From Pseudorasbora parva (taxonomy: Eukaryota; Chordata; Actinopteri; Cypriniformes; Gobionidae), in the NCBI RefSeq assembly GCF_024679245.1, contig NC_090177.1, forward strand, positions 50,404,978 through 50,468,977: 64,000 bases of DNA, given 5' to 3'. The notes beneath the pieces are model-generated. The model made no database searches and had not been told where the DNA came from. It saw nothing but the letters and a program-made list of their open reading frames with translations. Position numbers and translations under genes: made by a program. Numbering within the stretch: the stretch's first letter is position 1; the number at the start of each line of letters is the position of its first letter. Of this stretch, positions 44,903 to 57,943 are shown piece by piece.

Positions 44903-45735
44903 CTGAGGCCTGTTGCACAAAGCCGGTTTAGGTTTTAACCCAGGTAGTTTTTAGCGGTGTTCATTGCCATGGTAACTTACGCTACACGGATGAGCTGCTT
45001 GACAGCAGGTTTTATTCTGGGTTCACAAACCCAAACTGGACCAATCAGCAGTGAGTAAAGTGTCAAATCTGACACATCCCAGTTTAGTGTTTAGAGTTTG
45101 TAGCGACGGCGTCACCGTTTTTGAAAAATCCAGTGGAGATTGGAGCGCAGATAATAAGAGCACTTCATCGGGAAAGAACTTTCAGGGACAGGCAAAATCC
45201 CCAAGCTTTTCCAGATGAGCATCTGTACGAAAGGTATCAATTTTCGGCAGATCGTATAGTTTATCTATGCCGGCTTCTCGAGCCACACATTAAAAATATG
45301 ACACACCGAAGCCATGCGCTTAATTTACCGCAAATTATATGTATTGCTTTGCGGTTCTTTGCTAGTGGAACATATTTACATGGAGTGGGTGATGCTGAAA
45401 ACATAAGCAAGCATACTGCCTGCAGAGCAATACGGAAAGTGGTGATTGCATTGCAGGAATACATTGATGTATTCATTGTTTTTCCTGGCCACTTGGAGAC
45501 GCTAGCTATTAAAGAGGGATTTTACAAAATATCTGGTAAGATCATTTCAAATGCTGCCTACCTATTAAGATTATTCTTATGTTTAAGAGCTTAAAGTTGC
45601 ATAATCCATATTTTTTAAAGGATTTCCTAGGGTCATTGGTGCAATAGATTGCACAGATATTGCAATTTCTGCAGCCCTAGGTGAGCATGAGGCTGATTTT
45701 GTAAATAGAAAATCCATTCACTCCCTTAACGTGTA

Positions 45736-46303
45736 CACGGTAAAATCCCCAGTGTTAAATCAACACTGCTCAGAGTGTATTTGGTCCCACTCCACAGAGA
45801 GTTAAATTAACACTGAAGCCGTGTTAAAGTTAATGAGATAATTAAGAGATGAATTAAGTGGTGATTGAACAATTAGTGATGATCACCTGATGATAACGAG
45901 CATAATCACTGAAGGAAAGAGAATCACAAGATCTACAACTGACTTCAGCCACAGCCTTAGATGAAATCAACTGAAGATAAAAGAAGACATTAAATCTCTG
46001 AAGATCTCATCAGAGGATTAAACAACTGCACAGTTATTCCTGTCATACTGTTCGTCTACATAAGCTCTTATTGAGAATTAACAGGTTTAGATGTTGATGT
46101 TTTATGGAAAATGTTTGGTCACCATTATGCTGATCACTGTTTCCTTTAGTTGGGCAGTTTGACTTGGCTTTTGAAGAGCAGTGTTGCTAACAGTGTTTTG
46201 TACACTTACTTAGTTACAATGGAATCCAGAAGCAAATCAGTTCATATGATTTTCATAATGAAATGGAATGATTTACTAATCTCATCAGTGACCAAATGTG
46301 TGA

Positions 46304-46368
<65 letters not shown>

Positions 46369-47276
46369 CCACGGGTCAGATTTTGAATTTATTTATTTAT
46401 TTATTTATTTTTTCAAAAGTTACAGAACCAATTATTTTAGCAAGACATCAATAATCAGCATATGATTCTCAACAATGGTAATATGCTTCATGCTGCAATG
46501 CATGCTGGGAGCCATGAGTTTTATAATTGGTCAGCTCCCAGAATGCATTGTGGCATAAAAACCTGTCACCATTGTTGAGATTCATATGCTGATTCTTGAT
46601 GTCTGTGTACAAATACCCCCCCCCCCCCCCCCCCCAATTAAGATATCTAAATTCTGTTTAATTTGTGCCAAGACTTTCACATTGATGATCAATTTACTTA
46701 AAAACAAACAACTGCTTTTGTTCAGTATAAGATTGGTGAGCTTGATCTTTAAAACTTGACAACAAACTGTATGATGCATGTAACAAGATCACATTTCTTT
46801 GCAAAAAAATGTGTTTTGGCATACACTGTTACAAAGATTGAAATGTTAATTTAAAGTATAACTGCCCAACCAAATGAAACACTAATCACCACAATGGTGA
46901 CCAAATGATTTCCATAAAACATCAGTATCTAAACCTCTGTTCATTCTCAATAAAAACATATGTAGAAGTACAGTATGACAAAAGTAATTGTGGAGTTGTT
47001 TAATCCTCCTTCAGAGATTTAATGCCTTATTTTATCTTCAGTTGATTTCATCTAAGGCTATGGCTGAAGTCAGTTGTAGATCTTGTGTTTCTCTGTCCTT
47101 GAGTGATTCTGCTCGTTACCATCAGGTGTTTATCACTAATGGTTCAATCATTACTTAATTAATCTCTTAATTATCTCATTAACTTTAACACTGCTTCAGT
47201 GTTATTTTAACTCTCTGTGGAGTGGGACCAAATACACTCTGAGCAGTGTTGATTTAACACTGGGGATTTTACTGTG
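45736..47276. mobile_element. Fold-back DNA element, copy C (complete)
   Basis: CACGGTAAAATCCCCAGTG to GGGGATTTTACTGTG, flanked by TA on both sides (45734-45735 and 47277-47278). It lies inside exon 2 of the Harbinger transposase. Arms of about 450 bp are inverted copies; the centre carries (TA)n at 46308-46365, poly-C at 46617-46635 and the core palindrome. It is closely similar to copy A in the same orientation. Confidence 0.9.
46494..46552. promoter_or_regulatory. Inverted pair of SBS-like motifs in copy C
   Basis: TGCAATGCATGCTGGGAG (46494-46511) and CTCCCAGAATGCATTGTG (46535-46552), same spacing of 23 bp as in copies A and B. Confidence 0.5.
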
Positions 47277-47423
47277 TAGGTACAGTCTGAGATAATAATA
47301 ATAATAATAATAATAAGGAATTTTATTTGTAAAGCACTTTACATTTTTACAATCTCAAAGTGCTACAAAACACCAAGTGGTAGTAAAAAGCCACTTTTAA
47401 AAATAAAAATAAAATAAACTAAA

Positions 47424-47536
<113 letters not shown>

Positions 47537-47571
47537 CACACATATAACACAATAAAACCTATAAAACACAT

Positions 47572-49905
47572 TTATTCGAAAGCTTGTGTAAAAAGATATG
47601 TTTTAAGGTTTCGTTTAAAAACATCAATAGTCTGTGGGGCCCTCAGGTAGTCCGGCAGGGCATTCCACAGCCTCGGAGCTGCCGATGAAAAGGCCCTACC
47701 ACCCATGCTGCAAAGTTTTGTTCTCGGAACTTGGAGGGTGTTTGTGTTTGCCGAACGAAGGGTGCGTGAAGAAGTCAGATAGGTGATAAGTTCCTGTAGG
47801 TAAAGGGGGGCATGTCTGTGAATACACTGATGGGTGAGGAGTGAAACTTTGTATTAAATTCTCAACGGGACAGGTAGCCAGTGAAGAGATTTCAGGGTGG
47901 GGGTGATATGTTCATGCTTGCGCACCCTCATCAGGATTCTGGCAGCGCTGTTTTGGATGTATTGCAATCTCTGGATGCTTTTGCCAGAGATCCCGATGAG
48001 GAGTGCATTACAGTAATCCAGCCTGGAGGAGACAAAGGCATGGACGAGCCTCTCTGCATCAGCCAGGCTGAGAGTTGGACGGAGTTTGGCGATGTTCTTG
48101 AGGTGGAAGAAGGAAGTCTTGCTGAGGTGTTTTATGTGGGTGTCAAAAGTGAGGTGAGAATCCATTTTGACCCCTAAATTATTGACAGATGTGGAAAGGG
48201 TGATATTTTGGCCAGAGAAAGTATTGCCAGTGATGATCGAAGAGCGAAGCTGATGTTGTGTACCAATTAAGATAGCATTAGTTTTGGAACAGTTTAACTG
48301 TAGGAAATTGAGGTTCATCCATGTCTCTATCTCCTCCAGGCAGGTGGTCAGTGTGGATGTTGGCAGGGGAGCAGAGGAATTAGAGGTTGTCCGTAGATAA
48401 AGCTGTGTGTCATCAGCATAACAATGGAACGATATACTATGTCTGCTAATGATTTTTCCAAGGGGAAGCATGTACATAGAGAACAGTGTGGGTCCCAGCA
48501 CAGAGCCCTGAGGAACACCACAGGTGACATTTTGGGTGAGTGATTTGCATTTTCCAAGGGCAACATACTCAGTTCTACCAGTCAGGTATGAAATAAACCA
48601 ATTATGAACTTTTTCTGAGAGTCCAATGTTGTATTTCAGGCGTTGTAAGAGAATGTTGTGGTCTACTGTATCAAAAGCAGCTGTTAGGTCTAGTAGGAGG
48701 AGAAGAGATGGAGAACCAGTATCAGCTGTCATCAAGAGGTCATTGGTGATCCTGACCAAGGCTGTTTCAGTGCTATGACCAGGGCGGAAACCCGACTGAA
48801 ACTTTTCAAACAGGTTATTGTGTTTGAGGTGAACATGAAGTTGTGCTGCAACTATTTTTTCTAGGACCTTCGATAGAAAGGGCAGATTCGATATGGGCCT
48901 ATATTTGGAGAGAACTTCTGGATCCATGGATGGGTTTTTCAGTAAAGGTTTGATGACAGCAGTTTTTAATGTAGATGGGATCTGACCAACCGTAAGGGAG
49001 TGGTTTATGATTTTGGTAATAAAAGGAGAATCTATAGAGAGGTTGGCCTTCAATAGAGTTGAAGGGAAAGGATCCAGAGCACAAGTGGCCGGCTTCATTT
49101 TTTTGATGACATCCTCCACCTGTTCCTGTGTAGCATTTGAGAAAGAACAGAGGGGCTGGACAATCTTCAATGGTGGGTCATCCATTTGAAGGGACAGAGC
49201 AGTAGTAGTAGTAAGGTTGGAGCGGATGTTATTTACTTTTTGTTTGAAAAAATGAATATGCATATTACACCTTTCCTCGGTGGTCTCAGAGTGGGAGAAT
49301 GCAGGGGGTTTAAGAAGGTGGTTTATAGTTGGAAAAAGTTGTTTAGAGTTTCCATGGTTGGTATTAATGATAGTGGAATAATACTGTGACCGTGCGTTTC
49401 GCAGAGCTTCATAAGCATAAGCCCTCTTTTGTTCCCGGTATGCCTGTTTGTGAACAGTAAGTCCCGAGGCCTTGAAGCGCCGCTCAAGGACACGCCCTGC
49501 CGCCTTCATCTTTCGCAGCTCGCAAGTGTACCAAGGTGCTGAGCGTGTGAATGAGACTGTCCGGGATATTAGCGGGGCATGGAGGTCCAGAAGACTGCTC
49601 AGGGACTGGTTATAAAAATCCACAGAGTCAGCAACAGAAATGAAGTCAGAAAAACTGGAGGAGACAGATGAGATATGTTGAAGGTCCTGGGTTAGGACAT
49701 CCGCATTGATGTTTTTCAACCTTCTATAGTGGATCTGTCGCTTAGGTTTGGTGTGAGATGACAGAAAGGGCAACTCCATAGTCACAACCTTATGATCTGA
49801 TACTCCAAGATCATAGACCTGTAGGTTACTGAGGAGGGCTGAGTTTGAGATGACCAAATCCAGTGTGTGTCCCTTGGAATGTGTGGGGACATCAACATGA
49901 GATGC
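47572..49905 (-). pseudogene. L2 LINE ORF2, endonuclease end and reverse transcriptase, one stop codon
   Basis: The reverse frame starts in the endonuclease tail (HTLDLVISNSALLSNLQV, GVSDHKVVTMELP). RT motifs follow: YRPISNLPFLSKVLEK, FQSGFRPGHSTETALVR, LLLLDLTAAFDTVDHNILL, GVPQGSVLGPTLFSMYMLPL and the catalytic SFHCYADDTQLYL. A TAA at 47854-47856 (in HWLPVPLRI*YKVSLLTHQ) interrupts it, after which the same frame continues through RTKLCSMGGRAFSSAAPRLW to the true end [15 protein letters not shown] at 47572. Thus one nonsense mutation in about 770 codons: a rather young copy. Confidence 0.9.
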
Positions 49906-50132
49906 CTTCTCATTTCTTTATAATGGATTAGACTCTTATCAAATCCTATAAAACTTTTAACCTTTGGTCATATCATCCATTATACTGACATTTCTGTTAA
50001 TTGCAGATGACTTGTGACCATTAATACTTGATCACAAGTTTGGATGCTACATGGCCTGGCTCAGTACATGACTCAAGAATTTTTTGGGAAATCTGTGTTA
50101 GGTCAGCGCTTTGAGGAAGGTATGGGGGGGTG

Positions 50133-51239
50133 CACAGTAAATTCCCCGGTGTTGAATTAACACCGGTCGGTGTTCATATGGGAACCACCACCAGGGTGTT
50201 AAAGTAACACTGAAGCAATGTTAGAGTTAATAAGACACTTAAGTGATTAATTGAGTGCCGATTGTTTGATTATTAGTTTTCTTGAAATGTTTGGTCACCA
50301 TTATGGTGATCAGTGTTTCCTTTAGTTGGGCAGTTTGCCTCTTGGCTTCTGAGGTCAGTTTGTGATTTGAGCAATTATGTTTTTTTTAAAACAGTTATTT
50401 GTTGTGAAAACAACAATATTGCTTTCATCATCATAAAGCAAAATGTTTTCTTAACTTCTCATTGATTAAAACAGGTTTCTTGATGTTAATTGATAATATT
50501 CACCAACAGTACTTTCTTGTAACTAATAAAACAGTCTGAATTGTTTTTTTTTTATCTTAAATAAATGGTGTTACTTATTTTAGATCCACACACAAATCAG
50601 GAATCAGTGTATAAATCTCAACAATGGTGACACACTTAAATGCTGCAATGCATGCTGGGAGCCATGATTTTTAGTGGCTCCCAGAATGCATTGCAGCATG
50701 AAAACATCACCGTTGTTGTGATTCATACGCTGATTCTTGATCTTTCTGTGTTTGGATAAAGATTATTTTTCAGAATGTTTGATCTGTGGCGAGGAAGCAA
50801 TTGAATATAATCTATAAAGAGTTAAATAATTTGAGCCAGGGATGAGTTTAATCAATATTTTCTTATAATGAACCAAGTTTTATCATCTGATAATCTTTGG
50901 TTAAACCTATTTTGTAACTAATTACATGTTTTGATAAACACTGTTACACAAACTGACATCAGAAGCCAAGAGGCAAACTGCCCAACTAAAGGAAACACTG
51001 AAAACAAACATTTTTCACTCAAAACAAACACAAACATTCCAAGAAAACAGCAACATATTTCCTTCAGTGATTCTGCTCATTATCATCAGGTGTTGTTAAT
51101 AATCAAACAATCCTCCCCCAGTTAATCACTTAAGTGTCTTATTAACTCTAACACTGCTTCAGTGTTACTTTAACACCCTGGTGGTGGTTCCCATATGAAC
51201 ACCGACCGGTGTTAATTCAACACCGGGGAATTTACTGTG
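50133..51239. mobile_element. Fold-back DNA element, copy D (diverged subfamily)
   Basis: CACAGTAAATTCCCCGGTG to CACCGGGGAATTTACTGTG, with TG on both flanks. The arms differ from A-C (ACACCGGTCGGTGTTCATAT, GGAACCACCACCAGGGTG) but share the outermost bases, ACTTTAACACTG-type blocks, TTTAGTTGGGCAGTTTG and the central core. It lies in an intron of the Harbinger transposase gene. Confidence 0.88.
50644..50695. promoter_or_regulatory. Inverted pair of SBS-like motifs in copy D
   Basis: TGCAATGCATGCTGGGAG (50644-50661) and CTCCCAGAATGCATTGCA (50678-50695) both fit the SBS1 consensus fully; spacing is 16 bp here. Confidence 0.5.
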
Positions 51240-51653
51240 TGTTTCACACATGCTTAAATGCAACTCTGTTGTATTTGGGATGTTTGATGGATTGTTGGTT
51301 GGAGACAGGGGTTATGTTTGCCAGCGATTTTTGATGACCCCCTACCCTGACACAAGGCCCCAGCAGCAATTCAATGTGGCCCACAGCAAAACCAGGGTCA
51401 GAATTGAGAATACCTTTGGTATCCTGAAGGCACGATTTAATTGTCTAAGTGGCCTGAGAAGATCACCACAGAGAGCATCCCAGATAGTGGCTGCATGTGC
51501 ACTACTGCACATTATAGCCACCATAAGAAAAGAGCAAGTGCCACCATCAAACCACCAACTCCCCCCTGATGAAACTGACCCCATTACATTGGACTAACCA
51601 TCTGGCAGAGCACTGAGAGATGCAATAACAGCACAGTATTTCAACTGATTTCT

Positions 51654-51696
51654 AATAAATAGTACAGTACACATACTTGGGAGTTAGTGTTTTATT
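51654..51696. terminator. Facing polyadenylation signals between the two Harbinger genes
   Basis: AATAAA at 51654-51659 on the + strand lies about 57 bp after the transposase stop, and TTTATT at 51691-51696 is AATAAA for the reverse-strand Myb gene. This fits two convergent transcripts ending in a 40-bp zone. Confidence 0.7.
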
Positions 51697-52140
51697 GATT
51701 TTCACGTTGCTCAAAAAAAGAAACGGGGGAAAAAAAGTTAGTGCATTCTTAAAGTTTTTGTAAATTCAAAACTATTGCTTCACATACCATTTTACGGTAT
51801 TCCAACTGCTCAATCTGTAGTTTTAACTTCTTTTTTTCCCCAGTAATTTAATTTCATAGTCCAGCTCCAAATTTCTCTTATAGAGGACTCTGATGGTGTC
51901 TGTTTCCTGCTAAAGTTGTAACAGACTGGTTATGATTTTATTGCAGTTGTAACTTTATATGGAAAGATTAATTACCTTTTTTCTGCGGCCTGGGAAGCTT
52001 TTTGAAGAAGAGGCCTCATGAAGAGGATGCAGTGGTGAGTAATCCTATAATAGACATGAGAAACGTTTTCCACACGTTTGAACAAAGCACATTTACCTCT
52101 GCAGGAGTCTCAGAGCACACAGATATTGTCTCCTCACAAG

Positions 52141-54890
52141 CTTCAAGTTCAAGTTCAAGTTTTTATTGTCACATTACCACAGCACATGTGCCTCGGTAAG
52201 TGAAATTCTTGGGAGCATGCTCCAGAAATTTGCAGAAACAGTTAACATATAACCATACAAACTTCAACAGGTAAAATGTGCAATGTGCACATACATAGTC
52301 AGTACACACAATGTACCATTGGCATGCTTACAGTTAGTGCTACACTACACATTATACTCACAATATACATACACACAGTTAACATCACATTACACTATAC
52401 ATTGTTTACGCAATTACACAGAATATACAAACTACATTATTGACATATATACACATAAAAATAAAAATGCTGAAGTGCCACAGATTGTACATGAACTGGA
52501 AGAAATGTGATGGATGTGCCTGATGTAACAGGTAGATGTTAAATGCAGTGTGTGTGTATATAGTGCAGTGTTGGCTCTTAAAGTTAAGTGCGGTGTGTGG
52601 TATGCCTTATTGTGGGAGTATGGTGAGTGTATTAGTTTTGAATGTTAAGTAATCTAATAGCCTGTGGGAAAAAGCTGTCCCTAAGCCTGCTAGTGCGGGA
52701 TCGGATGCTGCGAAAACGTCTACCTGAGGGCAGCAGAGAGAGCAGTCTATGGGACGGGTGGCTGGAGTCACTGATGATCCTCCGGGCTTTCCTTACACAC
52801 CGCCTGGTGTAGATGTCCTGGAGGGAGAGAAGCTCACCTCCAACAATGTGGCTGGCAGTTCGCACGACCCTCTTCAGAGCTTTACGGTTGCCAGCGGTGC
52901 TGTTTCCGAACCAGGCAGTGATGCAGCCCGTCAGGATGCTCTCTATAGTGCAAGTGTAAAACGATCTGAGGATGCTGGAGCTCATTCCAAACTTCCTCAG
53001 CCGTCTCAGGAAGAAGAGGCGTTGATGTGCCTTCTTGAGCACTGCGTCAGTGTGTGCAGTCCATGTGAGATCCTCGCTGATGTTAACGCCGAGGAACTTA
53101 AAGCTGCTTACCCGCTCCACAGGTGTCTTGCCGATGGTGATGGGTCTGTGTTTTCGGCTCTGTCTCCTGAAATCCACCACCAGCTCCTTGGTCTTGTCGG
53201 TGTTGAGTGAGAGGTGGTTCTCCTGACACCATTCAGTCAAGGTGCTTACCTCCTCTCTGTAGGCCGTTTCATCATTGTCGGTGATCAGGCCTATCACCGT
53301 TGTGTCATCGGCGAATTTGACGATGACGTTGGAGCTGTGTGTAGCTGTACAGTCATGTGTGTACAGGGAGTACAGGAGTGGGCTGAGGACACAGCCCTGA
53401 GGAGCACCAGTGTTGAGGGTCAGCGAGGACGACGTTTTGTTGCCCATTCTGACCACCTGACTTCTGCCTGTCAGGAAGTCCAGGATCCAGCTGCACAGAG
53501 ATCTGTTTAGTCCCAGATTCTGGAGCTTTGCAACAAGTGTAGTGGGCACTATGGTGTTAAATGCAGAGCTGTAGTCCACAAACAGCATTCTCACATAGGT
53601 GTTCTTGTTTTCCAGGTGAGAGAGAGCAGTGTGTAGGGTGAAAGCAATAGCGTCATCTGTGGAACGATTACTACGATACGCAAATTGTAGTGGATCCAAT
53701 GAGGAAGGCAGCACAGAGCAGATGTAGTCTCTGACGAGTCTCTCAAAACACTTGCTGTAAATGGGTGTGAGAGCTACGGGCCTCCAGTCATTTAAGCAGG
53801 TGGTTTTGCTTCTCTTTGGTATGGGCACAATGGTGGATTTTTTAAAGCACGAGGGAACCACAGACAGACAGAGGGAAAGGTTGAAAATGTCTGTGAAGAC
53901 ACCGGCTAGTTGGAATGCGCATGCTCGGAGCACGCGGCCTGGAATGCCATCAGGACCCGCTGCCTTGCGGATGTTTACCCGTCGGAAGGATCGGGTTACA
54001 TCCGCGACGGATACGGTGAGTGCACTCGCGTCTCCTGCAGCAGCCGCGGCAGCGCTCTCTGTGTGGGCAGTGTTGTGAGCCTCGAAACGAGCATAAAAGT
54101 TATTAAGCTCATCCGGCAGAGAGGCGGCAATGTTCACCATAGCTGGTTTATTCCCTTTAAAGTCTGTGATGTTACTGATTCCCTGCCACATACTTCTTGG
54201 ATCATTGTTGTTGAATTGTTCTTCAACTTTGATTTTATATAGCCTTTTCGCGGCTTTGATGGATTTCCTGAGATCGTAACTGGTTTGTTTGCGATCATCA
54301 GCATTACCGGATTTAAAAGCGGATGTTCGTGCGGACAAGGCTGCTCGAACATCGCTATTAATCCACGGTTTTTGGTTGGGGTAGATACGAATTGTTTTTG
54401 TCGGTACAACATCTTCAACACACTTCCTGATGAAACACATTACAGTCTCTGAGTACACCTCAATATCGTCATCAGACGCTGCACGGAACATGTCCCAGTC
54501 CACGTGATCAAAACAGTCCTGTAGTGTAGCGTCTGATTGGTCCGACCAGCGTTGAATGGTCCTGAGGGCGGGTGCTTCCCGTTTCAGTTTCTGCCTATAA
54601 GCAGGCAGGAGCAGGACGGAGGAGTGATCTGATTTGCCGAAAGGTGGGCGCGGGAGAGATTTGTATGCATCCCGAAAAGGAGAGTAACAATGGTCGAGTA
54701 CTCGATCACCGCGCGTATTGATGGTGATGTGTTGGAAGTATTTTGGAGCTATTGTTCTAAAGTTAGCTTTGTTAAAGTCCCCCATAACAACAAACGCTGC
54801 ATCTGGGTACGCGGTTTCCTGCTCACTTATATTCCCATACAGTTCCTTGAGTGCCTGATCTGTGTTGGCTTGTGTTGGCTTCAACCTGTT
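52141..54890 (-). mobile_element. Rex1/Babar-like (CR1 group) LINE, 5' truncated
   Basis: The reverse strand ends with ...TGTGACAATAAAAACTTGAA + CTTGAACTTGAAG, a typical 3' tail. The left border is the repeated CTTGAA tail at 52141 and the right border is where LINE homology stops near 54890. It is inserted into the Harbinger Myb gene. The family assignment is from memory of fish elements and is less sure than the LINE call. Confidence 0.75.
52632..54890 (-). CDS. LINE ORF2: endonuclease end and reverse transcriptase, open frame (about 750 aa)
   Basis: The frame is open throughout (its first Met codons belong to flanking Harbinger DNA). The endonuclease end shows [21 protein letters not shown] and [16 protein letters not shown] motifs: [71 protein letters not shown] and the catalytic [10 protein letters not shown]. 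The C-terminus has [32 protein letters not shown] and the arginine-rich end ([15 protein letters not shown]). The intact frame indicates a young insertion, but the missing 5' part makes it non-autonomous. Confidence 0.9.
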   Translation of the reverse strand, partial: NRLKPTQANTDQALKELYGNISEQETAYPDAAFVVMGDFNKANFRTIAPKYFQHITINTRGDRVLDHCYSPFRDAYKSLPRPPFGKSDHSSVLLLPAYRQKLKREAPALRTIQRWSDQSDATLQDCFDHVDWDMFRAASDDDIEVYSETVMCFIRKCVEDVVPTKTIRIYPNQKPWINSDVRAALSARTSAFKSGNADDRKQTSYDLRKSIKAAKRLYKIKVEEQFNNNDPRSMWQGISNITDFKGNKPAMVNIAASLPDELNNFYARFEAHNTAHTESAAAAAAGDASALTVSVADVTRSFRRVNIRKAAGPDGIPGRVLRACAFQLAGVFTDIFNLSLCLSVVPSCFKKSTIVPIPKRSKTTCLNDWRPVALTPIYSKCFERLVRDYICSVLPSSLDPLQFAYRSNRSTDDAIAFTLHTALSHLENKNTYVRMLFVDYSSAFNTIVPTTLVAKLQNLGLNRSLCSWILDFLTGRSQVVRMGNKTSSSLTLNTGAPQGCVLSPLLYSLYTHDCTATHSSNVIVKFADDTTVIGLITDNDETAYREEVSTLTEWCQENHLSLNTDKTKELVVDFRRQSRKHRPITIGKTPVERVSSFKFLGVNISEDLTWTAHTDAVLKKAHQRLFFLRRLRKFGMSSSILRSFYTCTIESILTGCITAWFGNSTAGNRKALKRVVRTASHIVGGELLSLQDIYTRRCVRKARRIISDSSHPSHRLLSLLPSGRRFRSIRSRTSRLRDSFFPQAIRLLNIQN

Positions 54891-56002
54891 AACCAAATAA
54901 GGTAATGCAATAAATATATTTAGCATGGCAATAACATTTTCTTATAGTATGTTCTGTGCTGGTTACTACCTCTGCATGAGACCCTGTAGGTGAGTGTGCT
55001 GGCTCCAACAAGGTAACTGAACTTCCCCCTGCTGAAAAACACACCAAGTCATAAGTGCTCACAGTTTACAGCTAATTTTTAAAAAAGAGCCAAAATGTAT
55101 GTACAGTACACCTACCCTGTATAAATGTATCCCGTTTGGAAGAGCCAGCACTTGAATCCGAGGATGCACTCCCATCAATGCCATCCATGATGGGTCGACC
55201 CTGGTTACTGGACAAGGCCAACTCCTCTGCAGAAGTGTATTTTTGAGGAGGTGGCCCACACCCAGTTTTCTTACTATCACACATTTTCTTCTTGGCTACA
55301 TAGTAAGTATAACATGACAACAAGAACAATAAAAACCACATTACAATTACTCACCACTTTGAATGATGTTTTTGTATTTCATTTTTATCTGCTGAAAAGA
55401 CCTTTTGCAGGTCGGGTTGCATCTAAATATAAAATAATGAGTTAAATCACTATTAAATTAGTAAAATCTTTTAACATATATTTTCTTCACTTTTAAGTTA
55501 TTATTTCTGTACAAATCATTTTCTTTTTTATATACTCATTTCTTATTAAATTATATGCAATATGTTTACTTTATGAGTTATATCCTATAAAAATTAATGT
55601 GTAAAAACTTATGCATTTACACTATCGGCTATTTTCTGCCAGCAATTCTCCTGAGCTTTGGCCGCTGCAACTGTGTTGCTTTTGCTGTTAAAATTGACTT
55701 AAATTCGTTATATTTCCTCATTATGATTTCTTGCTCTTCCACTGTGAAATAGGCATACCTGCTTTTTTCCATGTTGAATGCTATTGGCTGATAGCGGAAA
55801 AGGTGTGGCTCTTATGTGCATGCTTATGATAATTAATCATTGACTCAGGGTTTAAACCTGGGTTGAGAGAGAAAGTTGATAACCAGCGTCATGAAACATA
55901 TTATCCCTAATTAACCCAGGTTAGATCTGTGTGGTTTTATTAACTCAGAACTTACTCTGTAACCCGGAGTTTACCTAACTTGTTTTGTGCAACAGACCAC
56001 TG

Positions 56003-56152
56003 GAAATCAGACCGAGAATTCAAAACAGAGAATTGCTGTCTCAGATGTTTCTCTGTCGCTCTGCATCCATCATTGTCCGTTGATGACGCCACTTTGGAGA
56101 TGATTTGTCTATGAAGCTTTGCCAGACCATAACTTTTTAGCCAGGCTACATA
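56003..56152. other. Short spacer between Harbinger and Tc1 elements
   Basis: Continues the pre-insertion sequence of 44902 (joined at CTG). A reverse frame (HRQIISKVASSTDNDG) is open but unrecognised. Confidence 0.4.
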
Positions 56153-56207
56153 CACTCACCTAAATGATTATTAGGAACACCTGTCCAATTTCTCATTATT
56201 GCAAATA

Positions 56208-57849
56208 CAGTCCCTGACAAAAGTCTTGTCGCTTATCTATTTTCTAGAAATACCTGATATTAACCTGACTTTTAATTAATTAATTGGGGTTAGAAATAGC
56301 TCATATGAAAAGCTAAAACCCTCCCAAATGATGTTTAATGCACTGAAATAAATAATTTTGACAGAAAAAATATTTATTATTTAATCAAGACAGAAAGGTC
56401 AAATTTTGGCAAGACAAAAGTTTTGTCGCCTATACAGAAATTGAACAAATTTACAGCAAATACAAAAATATGACAGCATATTAAGTTGTGGTGCAGTGAG
56501 ATCCAAATTTAATATCTTGTATGACTTCCATGAGCTTGAAGGACTGCATCCATGCGGTTTGGCAAGGATTCATACAATTTATTGATGAAGTCATCAGGAA
56601 TAGCTAAGAAAGCAGTCTTGCATGCCTCCCAGAGTTCATCAATATTCTTTGATTTCGTCTTCCATGCGTCCTCTTTCATCCTACCCCACATATGCTCAAT
56701 GATGTTCATGTCTGGTGACTGGGCTGGCCAATCCTGGAGCATCTTGATCTTCTTCGCCTGAGGAACTTTGATGTGGAGATGGAAGTATGCGATGGAGCAC
56801 CGTCCTGCTGCAGAATTTGGCCTCTTTTATGGTTGGGAATATAAGAGGTAGCTAAGATTTCTTGGTATTTTAGACTATTGATGTTGCCTTCCACCCTGCA
56901 GATCTCTCGCACACCCCCATACTGGATGTAACCCCATACCATGATTTTTCCGCCACCAAACTTCACTGTTTTCAGGGTGAATCTCGGATCCATTCTGGCT
57001 CCAGTAGATCTCCTGCAATATTTCCGGCCACTGTGGTGTAATTCAACTGAAGATTCATCTGAAAAATCCACCTTCTGCCACTTTTCCAGCGTCCATCCTT
57101 TTAGCAGGCTGTGGGCCTTGGCAAATTCCACACGGTTTTTCAATTGTCTTTTGTTTAGTGCTGGCTTCTGGGCACTGATTCGACCATGGAGGCCATTCCG
57201 AGACAGAATCCGACAAACTGTTCTGGTTGACACAGGGACTTCAGGTGACCGGGTCTCGTGGAGCTCTGCTGCAGTGGAAAATGGGCTGGCCTTGGATTTT
57301 CGAGCCAACAAACGGTCCTCTCGAGCAGTTGTCTTGCGGGGTCTGCCTGACCTGGGCTTGTCAAAAACGTCTCCAGTCTCTTCAAATCTTTTTTTTATCC
57401 TCTGTACTTGACGCTGAGACACATTGAAGGTGTCTGCCACATCAGCAGTGGATCTGGTCTTCAGCCTCTTGATAATCAAAACTTTAGTCTCTGGGTGAAT
57501 CTTAGGCATGTTTGCAGAGGTCTAGTTGCAGTTGATGTGAAGGTCTAGTGTACTGGGGTTCTTTTTATACACACTTGAGACCTAATTGATCCATTATTAG
57601 TCACAGGTGAAGCTCATATGATAAGGTGACAACACTTATGTCTTTGCCAAAATTGACTCAACAGGCTTTACCAAGCTGTGAATATTAGAATACTTTTTGA
57701 AAGTTTAGTTTTTCACTGAAACATTATCACAAAAGCTGGTGGGATTAAAATGAGCCATTTCTTGTAAAAAAAAATCTTGATTAGAAATATATTTGAGCGG
57801 CACTTAAGATCAATTTGTACACAAGCGACAAGACTATTGTCAGGGACTG
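56208..57849 (-). mobile_element. Tc1-like element, inner copy (1642 bp, nearly intact)
   Basis: CAGTCCCTGACAAAAGTCTT and AGACTATTGTCAGGGACTG are inverted ends flanked by TA at 56206-56207 and 57850-57851. The full length and single coding lesion mark it as younger than its host Tc1, from which it differs clearly. Confidence 0.93.
56509..57509 (-). pseudogene. Tc1 transposase of the inner copy, one frameshift
   Basis: Cut-and-paste DDE transposase of about 333 codons. From ATG 57509: a paired-like helix-turn-helix (VADTFNVSQRQVQRIKKRF), the GRPR-type hook (KPRSGRPRKTTARED), a second HTH (VSTRTVCRILSRNGLHGR), then KVDFSDESSVELH with the first Asp, GGGKIMVWGYI and LQQDGAPSHTS with the second Asp. 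Near 56760 the frame shifts by one base (FLRRRRS versus KKIKMLQDWP), and the rest is read from 56742: LQDWPAQSPDMNIIEHMWGR with the catalytic Glu, down to SHTRY at 56509. Only this indel separates it from a complete enzyme. Confidence 0.92.
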
Positions 57850-57943
57850 TATATAATCAACCAATCACATGGCAGTTGCTTCAATGCTTTAGGGGTGTGG
57901 TGCTGGTCAAGACAATCTCCTGAACTCCAAACTGAATGTCGGA

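Larger units (their letters stand above)
51978..55772 (-). pseudogene. Harbinger Myb/SANT-like DNA-binding protein gene, split by a LINE
   Basis: This partner protein normally recruits the transposase to the element ends. Exon 1 (55772 to about 55613) reads MEKSRYAYFTVEEQEIIMRK and ENCWQKIADSVN, a trihelix with the conserved W. Exon 2 (55422-55355) reads CNPTCKRSFQQIKMKYKNII. Exon 3 (55295-55116) reads CDSKKTGCGPPPQKYTSAEE, then LALSSNQGRP. Exon 4 (about 55028-54970) reads GSSVTLLEPAHSPTGSHAE. The LINE at 52141-54890 follows, then exon pieces EETISVCSETPAE (about 52140-52098) and a lysine-rich end (52033-51978). Acceptor and donor sites are visible at most junctions; the exon 1 donor (ATGCATAAG) seems lost. 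Confidence 0.85.
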